Assembly: GCA_026982335.1 (NCBI GenBank)
Contig: JALSHH010000001.1
Location: forward strand, 1 to 33,839
Direction of reading: 5' to 3'
Length of the DNA stretch: 33,839 bases
Source of the DNA: Phycisphaerales bacterium
Lineage (GTDB): Bacteria > Planctomycetota > Phycisphaerae > Phycisphaerales > UBA1924
Shown: positions 22,015 through 33,774 of the stretch, piece after piece
How positions within the stretch are numbered: the first letter of the stretch is position 1
Layout: every line of letters begins with the position of its first letter
Made by a program: the position numbers and the translations under genes
Notes under the pieces: generated by a model
What the model saw: only the letters and a program-made list of their open reading frames with translations
What the model was told of the DNA's origin: nothing
Databases searched by the model: none

Positions 22015-23427
22015 ATGACCGACACCCCCCAAAACAACCAATCAGACAGCCAATCAGACAATCAGCCCCCCGCACAAACACCGCCCGAGTTTGATCCAGG
22101 TGCATTGCATCAGAACACCCCCAAACTCCGAAAAGTCCGGGGCGTACCCATTCCGGTCAAAAATCCCGATGGTCAACAGGTCAATATGCTCGGGATTGCC
22201 GATGCCCAGCAGATTTCTACCAAAATCGTCGTCACCCATCCGGCCTTTCAAACCGTCTTGCCCATGATGGATGGCACGCGGGATATCGACCAAATCGTCT
22301 CCGAAGCTGGGAAGGGGCTCCAACGCCCGATGCTCGAGCAACTTGTCGCCCAACTTGACGATGCCGGGCTTTTGTTTGGGCCAACCTATGAAAGTCTCGC
22401 CCAGAAGATGCGCGATGCTTTCGATGGCTCGGATATCCTGCCTCCTGGCTCAACGGCCCAACTCGCGGACATGCTTGTCGCCAAAGCACTCGGCGAAGAT
22501 CCCACCGACGAGCAGAAGGCCCAAATGGGCGGATCAGAGCTTCAAAAACAGTTTGATCTCTGGATCGACGAATCGCTTAAAAACGCCGAGTGCACCAGCT
22601 TTGACACCCTCCCCGCAGCGGTCATCGCTCCGCACATCGACTATATCCGAGGATGGATGAACTACGGGCATATTTATGGGCGGATGCGCGTGGTCGATCG
22701 CCCGGATCGGGTCATCATCTTGGGCACCAATCATTTCGGGCAAGCCACTGGGGTGTGCGGGTGCGATAAAGGGTACGAATCGCCGATCGGCATTTGCGAG
22801 CTCGATGTTGAGTTGCTCGATGCCCTCAAAGCCGAGCTCGGCGACGAGATGAGCGCTCAGATGCTCGAGAACCGGTATGACCATGAAAATGAACACTCGA
22901 TCGAGCTTCACATCCCTTGGATTCAGCATGTCTTTGGTACCGATGATGCGGGGGCTTATCCCAAGGTCTTCGGAGCACTGATCCATGACCCAACCGTCAA
23001 TAACGGCGATGGTTACGACGAAAACGGACTCGGAATTGATCCGTTTGTCAATGCCCTCAAATCGGCCATTGCGAAGATGCCGGGCACGACTTTGGTGGTC
23101 AGCTCGGCCGATCTGAGTCATGTGGGCCCGGCCTTTGGGGATCAGCAGGCACTAGCGGGTGATTCGGAGGAGGCCAATGCGTTCCGGATGCAGGTGGCAA
23201 CGCATGATCGGGAGATGCTCAAGTTGATCGAAGAAAACCGGATCGATGACCTGATCGGCTCGTTGGCCTGGCAGCAGAACCCCACGCGGTGGTGTTCAAT
23301 TGGCAATATTGCAGCGATGCTGCGGACAATCGAGCCCAGGAGTGTCGAGGTGCTCAACTATGCCGCTGCGATGGATCCTCAGGGATCGGCGTTTGTGTCC
23401 TCAGCTTCGGTGGCTGTCTATCGGTAG
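22015..23427 (+). CDS. Memo family protein (AmmeMemoRadiSam system protein B-like)
   Basis: This 470-residue protein has a C-terminal Memo domain (about 195-470) related to extradiol dioxygenases. Candidate metal ligands match the family: His207 in APHIDY, His240 in GTNHFG and Cys427 in RWCSIGN, with ENRYDHENEHSIELH between. The N-terminal 190 residues are extra: a disordered Gln/Asn/Pro-rich start, then a PqqD-like or winged-helix-like region (QQISTKIVVTHPAFQTVLPM, then IDQIVSEAGKGLQRPMLEQL). In many bacteria Memo is linked to AMMECR1 and radical SAM partners; none is adjacent here. ATG 22015 has AGGAG 6 nt upstream. Biochemical role is unknown. Confidence 0.87.
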   Translation: MTDTPQNNQSDSQSDNQPPAQTPPEFDPGALHQNTPKLRKVRGVPIPVKNPDGQQVNMLGIADAQQISTKIVVTHPAFQTVLPMMDGTRDIDQIVSEAGKGLQRPMLEQLVAQLDDAGLLFGPTYESLAQKMRDAFDGSDILPPGSTAQLADMLVAKALGEDPTDEQKAQMGGSELQKQFDLWIDESLKNAECTSFDTLPAAVIAPHIDYIRGWMNYGHIYGRMRVVDRPDRVIILGTNHFGQATGVCGCDKGYESPIGICELDVELLDALKAELGDEMSAQMLENRYDHENEHSIELHIPWIQHVFGTDDAGAYPKVFGALIHDPTVNNGDGYDENGLGIDPFVNALKSAIAKMPGTTLVVSSADLSHVGPAFGDQQALAGDSEEANAFRMQVATHDREMLKLIEENRIDDLIGSLAWQQNPTRWCSIGNIAAMLRTIEPRSVEVLNYAAAMDPQGSAFVSSASVAVYR

Positions 23428-23638
23428 TTTGTATCCATGATGGTGATGCCAGTGTGGCGTCGCGTATGTCACAGGTGTGTCACAACCGAGGTGTGCATCG
23501 GAACACAGGAATCAAAGTATCGTATTGTTGTGTGCGTTGGTGGTCTTGTTTGAATACCATTGCGTTCCCTGATGAGCCTCGCGTTGGACTGGGCACCGGG
23601 GAATGTTGGGGTGGAATAGGTACTGGAGGTATCTTTTT

Positions 23639-25606
23639 ATGGCTTCGTCAAATATATGCTGGGGCATCGAAATGGGTTTCGGTGCGATCAAGGCGCTCAA
23701 GCTCGAAATGGATGGCGCGGAGATCAAGGTGCTTGATTTCGCGATGGTGAATCATCCCAAGGTGCTCTCGACGCCTGATCTTGACCAGACCGACGCGATG
23801 CGTGTGGCGCTGGGGATGCTGGTGAATCAGCATGATCTGACCAATGCTCGGATCGCGGTTTCGCTCCCTGGGCATCAGAGCTTTGCCCGGTTTGCCAAGC
23901 TGCCTCCCGTTGAGCCCAAGAAGGTTCCTGATATCGTCAAATTTGAAGCGGTCCAGCAGATTCCATTCCCGCTTGAAGAGGTCGAGTGGGACTACCAGAC
24001 TTTTGTCTCGCCCGATTCGCCCGATGTGGAGGTCGGCATTTTCGCGGTCACCCGTCAGCGGATCATGGATCAGCTTTCGATGCTCCATGATGTCGGGTTG
24101 ACACCCGATACAGTGACGCTTTCACCGATCGCAGCCTACAACGCTTTGGCGGTTGATCTGGGGTTCACCAATGACACTCCGGGGACGATTGTGCTCGATA
24201 TCGGGACGGTGGCAACGGATCTGATTATTGCTGAAGCAGGGCGGGTCTGGGTGCGCACATTCCCCATTGGTGGGCACCAGTTCACCGAAGCTTTGGTCAA
24301 TGCGTTCAAGCTCAGTTATTCCAAAGCCGAGAAACTCAAACGCGAAGCTGAGCAGTCCAAGCACGCTCGGCATGTGTTCCAGGCGATGCGCCCGGTGTTC
24401 TCCGATCTCATCCAAGAAATTCAGCGTTCCATCGGATTCTATCAATCGGTGCATCCAGATGCTGATTTGAAACGGCTCATTGGGCTCGGCTCGACCTTCC
24501 GTTTGCCCGGGTTGCGTAAATACCTCAAACAACAGCTTCAGCTCGATGTATATCGACTCGAGCAGTTCAAGAAAATCTCATACGACGGTCCACGGGCTGG
24601 CGAGTTCCAGGCGGCAAGTTTCAATCTTGCCACCGCCTATGGGTGTGTGCTCCAAGCGTTTGAGCATGCGCCAATGCAGGCCAACTTGATGCCCGTGCAG
24701 GTCATCAAGACAGCGATGTGGAAGAAGAAGGTGCCTTATTTCGCAGCTGCTGCCGGGTTGGCAGCGGCCACCGCCGGGGCGATGTTTATTCGCCCTTTGA
24801 TGGATTCGACGGCCTTTGAAGGGGCAAAAAAGCCTCCGGTGCTTGGGCAAGTGGTGTATGAAGCGGGGGTACTTGCTGAGGAAGCACGCCAAGCGGGTGT
24901 GACCGATGATGCCCAACCCAATCTCCAAGGCGCAGAGATTGTGGGGCTTTTGGATGGGCGCGAGCTCTACGCCCAGATTCTCGAAGATACTTCACGGCTT
25001 CTTTCAGCAGTCAACACAAGTGCGCAAGAAGCAGCCCAGACGGACCCTCGTTTGGCCGAGTCATTTGAAAGCGCCGATCCGATGAAGTTTTTGAGCCTGA
25101 CGACGGATTATGTGGCTTCGGGCGCGATTGATACAAGCTCGGCGGGCAGGTCCTCACGCGGTGGTGCTTCTGCTGCTTCGGTAATCGACCCGGTGCTTTC
25201 AGCGATTGCGGCCAAACGCCGCATCGAGATCAAGGCCCAGTTCGAGATTCCTTTGGGGGATGTCGAGGTGTTTATGCTCGATCATGTTGATCCGATTTTG
25301 CGTGGGCAGCTCGACCGTGACGACACGCTGTATACCGTGGTCGTAACGAGGAAAGAGCCTTGGGAGGTTGAAGGGGCAGGCCCCTTATCTGGAGGCAGGC
25401 TCGGCCGACCCAGAGGCAATCCCCTGACTCCAAGGGCAACAACAATCAGTGGAAGCGGGGGAGGTTCGGGGCTTGATTCGCTTGCGCCGATTGTCCGCCC
25501 AGTCGAAGAGGATACACAAGCCAAGCCAAAGACAGTTGTCACCCTGACTTGGTATGCAGTGCTCGATCCAATGGATGATAATGCGGAGAATGGAGATGAC
25601 TCATGA
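23639..25606 (+). CDS. PilM-PilN fusion, inner-membrane platform of type IV pilus or type II secretion
   Basis: This 655-residue protein starts with a PilM-type actin-like domain (about 1-345): WGIEMGFGAIKALKLE, RIAVSLPGHQSFARFAKLPP, VLDIGTVATDLIIAEAGRVW and IGLGSTFRLPGLRKYL. At 348-352 the sequence ANLMP resembles the INLLP motif with which PilN docks into PilM. Basic residues and a membrane segment (about 366-385) follow, then a periplasmic part with a Gly/Ser/Arg linker and a ferredoxin-like end (TLYTVVVTRKEP, TVVTLTWYAVLDP). PilM and PilN are normally separate; GspL of type II secretion has a similar fused layout. ATG 23639 has GGAGG 9 nt upstream. Its stop overlaps the next start (ATGA). 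Confidence 0.82.
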   Translation: MASSNICWGIEMGFGAIKALKLEMDGAEIKVLDFAMVNHPKVLSTPDLDQTDAMRVALGMLVNQHDLTNARIAVSLPGHQSFARFAKLPPVEPKKVPDIVKFEAVQQIPFPLEEVEWDYQTFVSPDSPDVEVGIFAVTRQRIMDQLSMLHDVGLTPDTVTLSPIAAYNALAVDLGFTNDTPGTIVLDIGTVATDLIIAEAGRVWVRTFPIGGHQFTEALVNAFKLSYSKAEKLKREAEQSKHARHVFQAMRPVFSDLIQEIQRSIGFYQSVHPDADLKRLIGLGSTFRLPGLRKYLKQQLQLDVYRLEQFKKISYDGPRAGEFQAASFNLATAYGCVLQAFEHAPMQANLMPVQVIKTAMWKKKVPYFAAAAGLAAATAGAMFIRPLMDSTAFEGAKKPPVLGQVVYEAGVLAEEARQAGVTDDAQPNLQGAEIVGLLDGRELYAQILEDTSRLLSAVNTSAQEAAQTDPRLAESFESADPMKFLSLTTDYVASGAIDTSSAGRSSRGGASAASVIDPVLSAIAAKRRIEIKAQFEIPLGDVEVFMLDHVDPILRGQLDRDDTLYTVVVTRKEPWEVEGAGPLSGGRLGRPRGNPLTPRATTISGSGGGSGLDSLAPIVRPVEEDTQAKPKTVVTLTWYAVLDPMDDNAENGDDS

Positions 25607-27006
25607 GTAAGATCATCGGATTTATCAAAGCAAACCTCGTGGTGGTCATTTCGATCGTGATGATTCTCGCGTTTTTACCGACAGGCTACATTTTTGCCAA
25701 GAAGTGGAATGCGAAAGTGTATGAAAAGGCCAGCGCTGCTTATAACAAGGAAAAGCGTGCTTTGACCTCGGCGGGGAAGATCACTTACGCACTTCCCGCA
25801 GTGCTCGAAGGTGAAGAGGATCTTTCCGAAACCCGAGCACCCAATCATGCGGTGACGAAATTCTATCAGACGCACAAAACCCAGCGTGAAGAGCAGGTTC
25901 AAGAGGTTGTTGATCGGGGAACAGCATTCAATCGGGGGGATCATGTCGAGCTTGTTCCCGGGATTTTGCCTCGGGCAGCGGACGACCGGACGCTCAAAAG
26001 GCTCGGGCGTGAGATGGCCGAGGCGATTGTGGGGACCAACGCGAGTTCGTCGGTGTATCAGCGTAAGCTTCAAAGACTCAATGCCGGATCACCTCCAGAT
26101 CCAGAATCGCTCCAAGTTACACTCGAAGATTTCAAAACCAGAGAGCAACAGCGATACGAAAATGCCAGTGCCGATGGCAAGATGACCGCGATTCAAACCG
26201 AGCAACTCAATAAGGATCTCATCGCCCGTCGCCTTGGTGAATACATTGGGCGAGCCAAATCGCTTACTTTTTATTGCACACCTGAAGCATTTGTTGACAG
26301 GCCTCAATTGACTTCAGGTCGATCAAGTGTTGGTCAGTCGAGAGGTGGGGGGGCAAAATCGTCGTATTCAACGATTCCCGCTGTGGTGCCCTCTTTGAGC
26401 ACAATTGACGAGGCAATGATTTTCAACTGGCTTTGGGATTATTGGATCATTTCCGATGTGCTCGAAGCAGCAGCCTTGGCGAACCAAGATCCAATTTCGG
26501 GAGCCATGTCCATCCCTGAGGCGCCCGTTAAGCGCATCGAAAGTATTCGGATTTCAAAGATTGAACTTGATGACGCCTCAGCACAAAATCCGGATGATGA
26601 TTCGTACTCTGGGAGTCGAAACCGAAGATCGGCCAGAGACGATGATGATGCCTCGCCGAGCACCTTCACTCAGCGCATAGGTGGCGAGCCCGACAGCGCC
26701 TATGACATTCGCATGATTGAACTTGTTGTTATTGCTTCTTCGCAAGATCTTCCTCGGTTCATTGATGCGATTGGCAAAACCAACTATATGACCGTCACCG
26801 ATCTTGACCTCGAAGAGGTCGATGTCTGGGATGATCTTGGGCAAGGATATTACTACGGCGACAAGCATGTCGTGCGGGCCACCATCGCCATCGAAAGTGT
26901 TTGGCTTCGCTCGTGGCTCAAGCCAATTATGCCGGATCGAATCAAGACGGCGATGGGAATTCCTCTCGACGACGGGCTCGATGAATTTGAGGATTCCGAT
27001 GGCTGA
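25603..27006 (+). CDS. PilO/GspM-like membrane protein
   Basis: This 467-residue protein has a short cytoplasmic start, one membrane helix (about 9-31, LVVVISIVMILAFLPTGYIF), a long helical region and a Gly/Ser linker near 245. The C-terminal domain (MIELVVIASSQDLPRFIDAI, then MTVTDLDLEEVDVW and VVRATIAIESVWLRSW) has the beta-alpha-beta rhythm of PilO or GspM ferredoxin-like domains. It is much longer than PilO (about 210 residues). It overlaps the upstream gene by 4 nt, so translation is coupled. Assignment rests on position and layout; sequence similarity is weak. Confidence 0.65.
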   Translation: MSKIIGFIKANLVVVISIVMILAFLPTGYIFAKKWNAKVYEKASAAYNKEKRALTSAGKITYALPAVLEGEEDLSETRAPNHAVTKFYQTHKTQREEQVQEVVDRGTAFNRGDHVELVPGILPRAADDRTLKRLGREMAEAIVGTNASSSVYQRKLQRLNAGSPPDPESLQVTLEDFKTREQQRYENASADGKMTAIQTEQLNKDLIARRLGEYIGRAKSLTFYCTPEAFVDRPQLTSGRSSVGQSRGGGAKSSYSTIPAVVPSLSTIDEAMIFNWLWDYWIISDVLEAAALANQDPISGAMSIPEAPVKRIESIRISKIELDDASAQNPDDDSYSGSRNRRSARDDDDASPSTFTQRIGGEPDSAYDIRMIELVVIASSQDLPRFIDAIGKTNYMTVTDLDLEEVDVWDDLGQGYYYGDKHVVRATIAIESVWLRSWLKPIMPDRIKTAMGIPLDDGLDEFEDSDG

Positions 27007-27076
27007 ATTAGTAGGCAAGTAGACGACACGAACGATTTAGATTAGTGAACCACCAATTCATTGAAATGAGATTGAT

Positions 27077-29020
27077 ATGAAACTCAAAGGCGTCAACCCA
27101 ATCGAGCAGCACATTGAAAAGATTGTGCTTGGCATTGTTATGATTCTGCTTCTGGCGGTGCTCTCAATGCAGTTTGTGACACGACCAAACGATATTGATG
27201 TGGGCAATCGGAAGGTTGCTCCAGATCAGGTCTACGCCGTGCTTGAAGGGCAGGCCAATCAACTCCAGAGCCAGCTTACCGACTTGAATCCTGCCTTGCC
27301 GGATTTTAAATCGGTTGATCTTGTCGAACGATATAATCAGGCGTTTGAGAGTGCTTCGGGGGGGGCGATCAAACTTTCTTCTGCGTTGGGTCGAGGAGTT
27401 GATGTCGTCGGCGCTTCTGATGGGGGGGCATGGGCTGCACCTGAAATTGCCACAGGTCCCATTGAGGCGCTCCGGGTTCCTGTTACTTCCAAACCTGTCG
27501 CAGCCTCACTCTGGGCGACGCTTGACCCGTTCGTTCCTGCGGTGGTTCCTGAGTATGAACAATTTATCCCGGCCACCCAGCCCTTTGATTTCCCGTCGGT
27601 CACGATCGAAGCAGTATTCAATGGCAAGGACCTCGAAGCGGCCTTGTTGGGCAAGGGGGAATCACAGACCGCGATTCCACGCCGATTCTGGTCGGTGACT
27701 GGTTTGGCAATCTTAGGATTTGAAGCCCAGCGCCAAGAGCTCATGTCTGATGGATCATGGGGAAATGCCGAGCCAATCGTTACGCCGCCTCATACCCCGA
27801 TGCCAACCAATGCTCTTGATCAAGAGGCGGGTCTTTTGGATTTGGCAGCATTGGTGACAACGGCTGCGGGTGTCGTGGATGAAGTGGCCCGCCCGACATT
27901 TCCCCCGACGATTGCAGGCGAACCTTGGTCGCCTCCAAGCGAACGGGTTGCATCGGGTAGTTATTCTGAATCTACTCGGATATCGAGGCTTACGCGACAG
28001 CTTGATCGGGCCAGGGCCGAGCTCGATCGACTCAACAATGCCCCCGCCGGCAATCCTCCCCCGTCGCCCAAAGGGCGAACTCGTGATCCGCTGCCTTTGA
28101 TTCCCAACACCAATGCTCGTGACAGGGATCGGCTTGAAAAGCGAATCAAAGATATCGAAGATCAGCTTAAGGAGCTCGGGGTAGACACTGCCAGCACGGG
28201 AAAATCCCGCAGGACTCGTACTTCCAGGACCGACATCAGGTCAGTACTCGAAGAAGAAGCGGTTGATCTATGGGCACATGATTTGGGGGTCAAGCCCGGG
28301 GCGACTTACCGGTATCGTACTCGCGTGGTGGTCAACAACCCACTTTTTCGCAAGAGCTCAGAACTCGATCCGGATGATGCTGCCCAGCAAGCTCTAACTC
28401 AGGACCCATTTGCTCGAGGGGCTTGGTCGGATTGGTCAGATCCAGTGGTCGTGGGGGCTCGTGAATACTTTTTTGTCACAGGTGCCGAAGCCGACACGGG
28501 ATTGGGGGCAACGGCACCAAAGGCGACCGTTGAGCTCTATAAGATGTTCTACGGGCACTACCGTCGGTCAACATTCTCCGCAAGTCCGGGCGATGAACTG
28601 GCAGGTTCAGTACGGATGTCGGGCGAACTCCTGCATTTTGATCAGACAGTCATCGATCCTGATGAAGCGGCCCAAGTGGTTGTTCGTCTGAATGAGAATG
28701 AAGAAAATGTCGATCTCCCCGAGGGAGTCACTGTACTTTCGAATCGGATGCGAATCAATTTGGGTGTGTTTGTGCTTGATATTTATGCCGGGCAAAGTGT
28801 TCAGGAAACCGGTTTGGGTCAGTCCGTGGTTCCGATGCAAATTGTGCTCCGTGATGCAACAGGGTCGGTAATTGTGCGGTCGGATCTGCGTGATGAATCT
28901 TCTCCTGCCTATGCCCTTGCATCTCAATCGGCAGCCTCGGCATCGAGCAATCCGCTGCGGGCACCTGGGGAATCGCCCATCTCGCCTGCAGCAGCCCTCT
29001 TCGAGCGGGCAGAGCCCTGA
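27077..29020 (+). CDS. Membrane-anchored coiled-coil protein of the pilus-type operon
   Basis: This 647-residue protein has one N-terminal membrane helix (about 16-33, IVLGIVMILLLAVLSMQF) and a large periplasmic part. Two coiled-coil stretches (STRISRLTRQLDRARAELDR and RDRLEKRIKDIEDQLKELGV) flank a Pro-rich linker. The following domain (PGATYRYRTRVVVNNPLF, then WSDWSDPVVVGAREYFFVTG) recalls a fibronectin type III-like fold. The C-terminus is Ala/Ser-rich. I do not recognise the family. Its place as third gene, 70 nt after the PilO-like gene and in the same direction, suggests a structural role in the same complex, perhaps replacing PilP or GspC. GAG lies 8 nt before ATG 27077. Confidence 0.65.
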   Translation: MKLKGVNPIEQHIEKIVLGIVMILLLAVLSMQFVTRPNDIDVGNRKVAPDQVYAVLEGQANQLQSQLTDLNPALPDFKSVDLVERYNQAFESASGGAIKLSSALGRGVDVVGASDGGAWAAPEIATGPIEALRVPVTSKPVAASLWATLDPFVPAVVPEYEQFIPATQPFDFPSVTIEAVFNGKDLEAALLGKGESQTAIPRRFWSVTGLAILGFEAQRQELMSDGSWGNAEPIVTPPHTPMPTNALDQEAGLLDLAALVTTAAGVVDEVARPTFPPTIAGEPWSPPSERVASGSYSESTRISRLTRQLDRARAELDRLNNAPAGNPPPSPKGRTRDPLPLIPNTNARDRDRLEKRIKDIEDQLKELGVDTASTGKSRRTRTSRTDIRSVLEEEAVDLWAHDLGVKPGATYRYRTRVVVNNPLFRKSSELDPDDAAQQALTQDPFARGAWSDWSDPVVVGAREYFFVTGAEADTGLGATAPKATVELYKMFYGHYRRSTFSASPGDELAGSVRMSGELLHFDQTVIDPDEAAQVVVRLNENEENVDLPEGVTVLSNRMRINLGVFVLDIYAGQSVQETGLGQSVVPMQIVLRDATGSVIVRSDLRDESSPAYALASQSAASASSNPLRAPGESPISPAAALFERAEP

Positions 29021-29202
29021 TTCTGGTGTCCAATTGCCCATTCCTTCAAACAGCTCCACGAGTGCTCCTTGCGGGGCCTGTTTCTTTCTTTGCAGGCTGG
29101 TGGATAGGTCAAGTTTGCGCCCAATGAGGAGCAATATGGGGTGGCACGATGAATCGTTGTAAAGAATTGTCAGATAAGGGGCTGAATTGTTGCTCTTACA
29201 AT

Positions 29203-29230
29203 TTGACGAATGATTTCGACGGCCTATCAT
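29203..29230 (+). promoter_or_regulatory. Candidate rRNA promoter
   Basis: TTGACG (29203-29208) and TATCAT (29225-29230) with a 16-bp spacer, about 345 nt before the 23S gene. Confidence 0.5.
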
Positions 29231-29545
29231 CTCCCCGCCTCTGAAATAGGGGAAATAAGCATCGCCAGGTTGATTTGGTCGGTTCTTGCTTCTTTGACAA
29301 GTGGATGACGACGAGCGGAACTCAGATAGACGGGCTTCAAAGGAGGCCCGGGTGTGCTGTCAAGGCGTGCCATCTAGGCTGGGTTCGGCAAATAGAAATT
29401 AACTGAGAAATCTCAAAGTGCGTCCGAAATGGTGCTTGTGAAACTCGCTTTCCTTCACGGGGTGGGTGGATCAAGTTGATAGACCTTGCCGGCAGGCAAG
29501 GGAGGTCATGCGAGCGATTCGAGGTGGTTTCGATTGGCGGTTTAT

Positions 29546-29574
29546 TTATCCGTTGGTCGGCATCAGGTCGGATT
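29546..29574 (+). other. 5' strand of the pre-23S processing stem
   Basis: TTGGTCGGCATCAGGTCGGATT just before 23S pairs, with an internal loop, with ATTCCGACCAAGTGCCGACGG just after it (32325-32345). This extends the GATCAAACC/GGTTTGATC terminal helix, as expected for RNase III processing. Confidence 0.65.
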
Positions 29575-32324
<2,750 letters not shown>

Positions 32325-32624
32325 ATTCCGACCAAGTGCCGACGGGCTTGTTTGAGTTCGCTGTCTTCGCAGCGAAAGCAATCCACTATGTAGACAATAG
32401 TAAAAACGGTGTAGATAGTGACAAAACAAGTACGGTCGAGACAGGTCGAGATGGTCGCAGAACCATTTCAACGCATGTGAGCATTTCAAGAAGCTTCCAT
32501 ATCGAAGTTTCTCGAGTAAGTATTTTAAGTTCTATTTGTCGCGAAGAGGGATTCGTCCCTCTTCTCCGCTCGTCGTAATCTTTGTCAGTCATGACGAATC
32601 GAGAAATCGGTTTGATTCGTGATT
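32325..32624 (+). other. 23S-5S spacer
   Basis: About 300 bases, no tRNA. It begins with the 3' strand of the processing stem. Hairpins follow: TTCGCTG/CAGCGAA (about 32356-32375), AGAGGGA/TCCCTCT (about 32541-32560) and ACGAATC/GATTCGT (about 32594-32620), the last directly before 5S. Confidence 0.6.
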
Positions 32625-32730
32625 GTTGGTGACCATAATGTCGGGGTCACACCTGTTCCCATCTCGAACACAGTAGTTAAGCCCGACATGCCGATGATAC
32701 TGTTCAGCGGGAAAGTAGGTTATCGCCAAC
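32625..32730 (+). rRNA. rrf: 5S ribosomal RNA
   Basis: About 106 nt. The terminal helix pairs GTTGGTGA (32625) with TCGCCAAC (end 32730). The body has the conserved CACACCTGTTCCCATCTCGA, ACAGTAGTTAAGCCCGACA and GGGAAAGTAGGT. Its length is short for 5S but structure and consensus are clear; the exact ends may shift by a few bases. Confidence 0.93.
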
Positions 32731-32735
32731 TTGCG

Positions 32736-32769
32736 GACCCTTCAAGGTAATGCTTGAAGGGTCTTTTTT
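32736..32769 (+). terminator. Terminator of the 23S-5S unit
   Basis: Perfect 11-bp stem GACCCTTCAAG (32736-32746) with CTTGAAGGGTC (32753-32763), 6-nt loop, then TTTTTT. Confidence 0.92.
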
Positions 32770-32813
32770 CGTTTTGATTTTAAGGATACGAATATCGCTG
32801 CCTGATCCTGTGA

Positions 32814-32819
32814 TATAAT
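32814..32819 (+). promoter_or_regulatory. -10 box
   Basis: Perfect TATAAT, 26 nt before the ATG of the next gene. No good -35 box is seen at the usual distance. Confidence 0.5.
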
Positions 32820-32845
32820 TGACGCTCAGCCATGAGGAGCCAGTG

Positions 32846-33559
32846 ATGCCAAAGACGACAACTGTTCAGATTTACAATGACGGAGCGGATGATCTGCTCT
32901 CGGCGGAGTCATTTCCCGACCGAGTGTCGTTGCTGCCTTCCGAACACGGAGCACCACAATCTGGATCGCGCATTCGTGTGATGTGGGGGCAAGAGCTTCT
33001 TGCTGATGTTCTCGATGGGCGATACCGTGCCGTGATCTGTGGTGTGAATGATTCGGACAACTCGCACGGTGTGATTGCTCAGATTGTGTCGTTATTGACG
33101 ACTTCGCAATGGTCGCCGACGGCGGTGACGAGTTATGCGAAAATGTTTCAAGAGTCAGCGCAGATCCATGCGTCGCAGGATCGTGAACCGTATATTCTCA
33201 AGTATGATCTTGATTCAGTCTTGGTGCTGGCATTGTTGAGGCCTCGGGGTCGGGAATACTTCACGGTTGGCGATCTTTCACGCGGGTTCAGGACCATCAA
33301 CAAGATGTTGCAAGGGCGGGCGGACCGTCGACCGGTGTGTTCGGTCTCATTCCTTGGCGCAATGTCGAACAAACTCGTCACGGATGATCAGCACCTTGAG
33401 GAGCCGAGCTTCGAGACGGTGGTGCAGACGATGCACGATGCAGGGTATCGAGGCGATGTGTATCCTTCGCCTGCGATGTGGCATTATGCCCATGTTGGTG
33501 TTTTCCCGAGCTATCCGTTTCCCAAAGGGATTGATCGGATGCGTGCGGGCAGCAGTTGA
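32846..33559 (+). CDS. Conserved-looking protein of unknown function
   Basis: This 237-residue soluble protein has no signal peptide. It contains RIRVMWGQELLADVLDGRYRAVICGVNDSD near residues 42-71 and a segment around SPTAVTSYAKMFQESAQIHA. The later VLALLRPRGREYFTVGDLSRGFRTINKM and SVSFLGAMSNKL are basic and helical, and the C-terminus reads MWHYAHVGVFPSYPFPKGID. I do not recognise a family; no catalytic motif is evident. ATG 32846 has GAGGAG 7 nt upstream, and a TATAAT precedes it, so expression is well supported. It is monocistronic, between the rRNA terminator and a 215-bp gap. Confidence 0.75.
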   Translation: MPKTTTVQIYNDGADDLLSAESFPDRVSLLPSEHGAPQSGSRIRVMWGQELLADVLDGRYRAVICGVNDSDNSHGVIAQIVSLLTTSQWSPTAVTSYAKMFQESAQIHASQDREPYILKYDLDSVLVLALLRPRGREYFTVGDLSRGFRTINKMLQGRADRRPVCSVSFLGAMSNKLVTDDQHLEEPSFETVVQTMHDAGYRGDVYPSPAMWHYAHVGVFPSYPFPKGIDRMRAGSS

Positions 33560-33724
33560 TGAGGGGATATTGGGCTCAATCTGCCTTATTGATAAGTCCC
33601 TTTGGCAGAGGCCCGGCGGTATATGCTGCCGGAAGTTGTTGGTGTGGGTTCGGGCCGAAGAATCACTTGTTAAAGGGGTGAGTAAAGAGAAATTGCAAAG
33701 AAGAATGAAAAGGGCCAAAACTCC

Positions 33725-33754
33725 TTGACAACAAAGCCAGTCTTTGGCGATAAT
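33725..33754 (+). promoter_or_regulatory. Strong promoter facing the window end
   Basis: TTGACA (33725-33730) and GATAAT (33749-33754) with an 18-bp spacer. Transcription would start near 33761 and run into the tandem repeat. Confidence 0.6.
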
Positions 33755-33774
33755 ACAATCAAGCTGGCACTTGA

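Larger units (their letters stand above)
29021..29574 (+). other. Region upstream of 23S rRNA: promoter and leader, no gene
   Basis: About 550 bases with no gene, no 16S rRNA end and no tRNA. It holds the rRNA promoter candidate and a leader. A boxA-like string TGCTCTTACAATTT lies at about 29191-29204, similar to the E. coli antitermination site, but it precedes the best promoter, so either the promoter lies further upstream or the match is chance. Confidence 0.55.
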
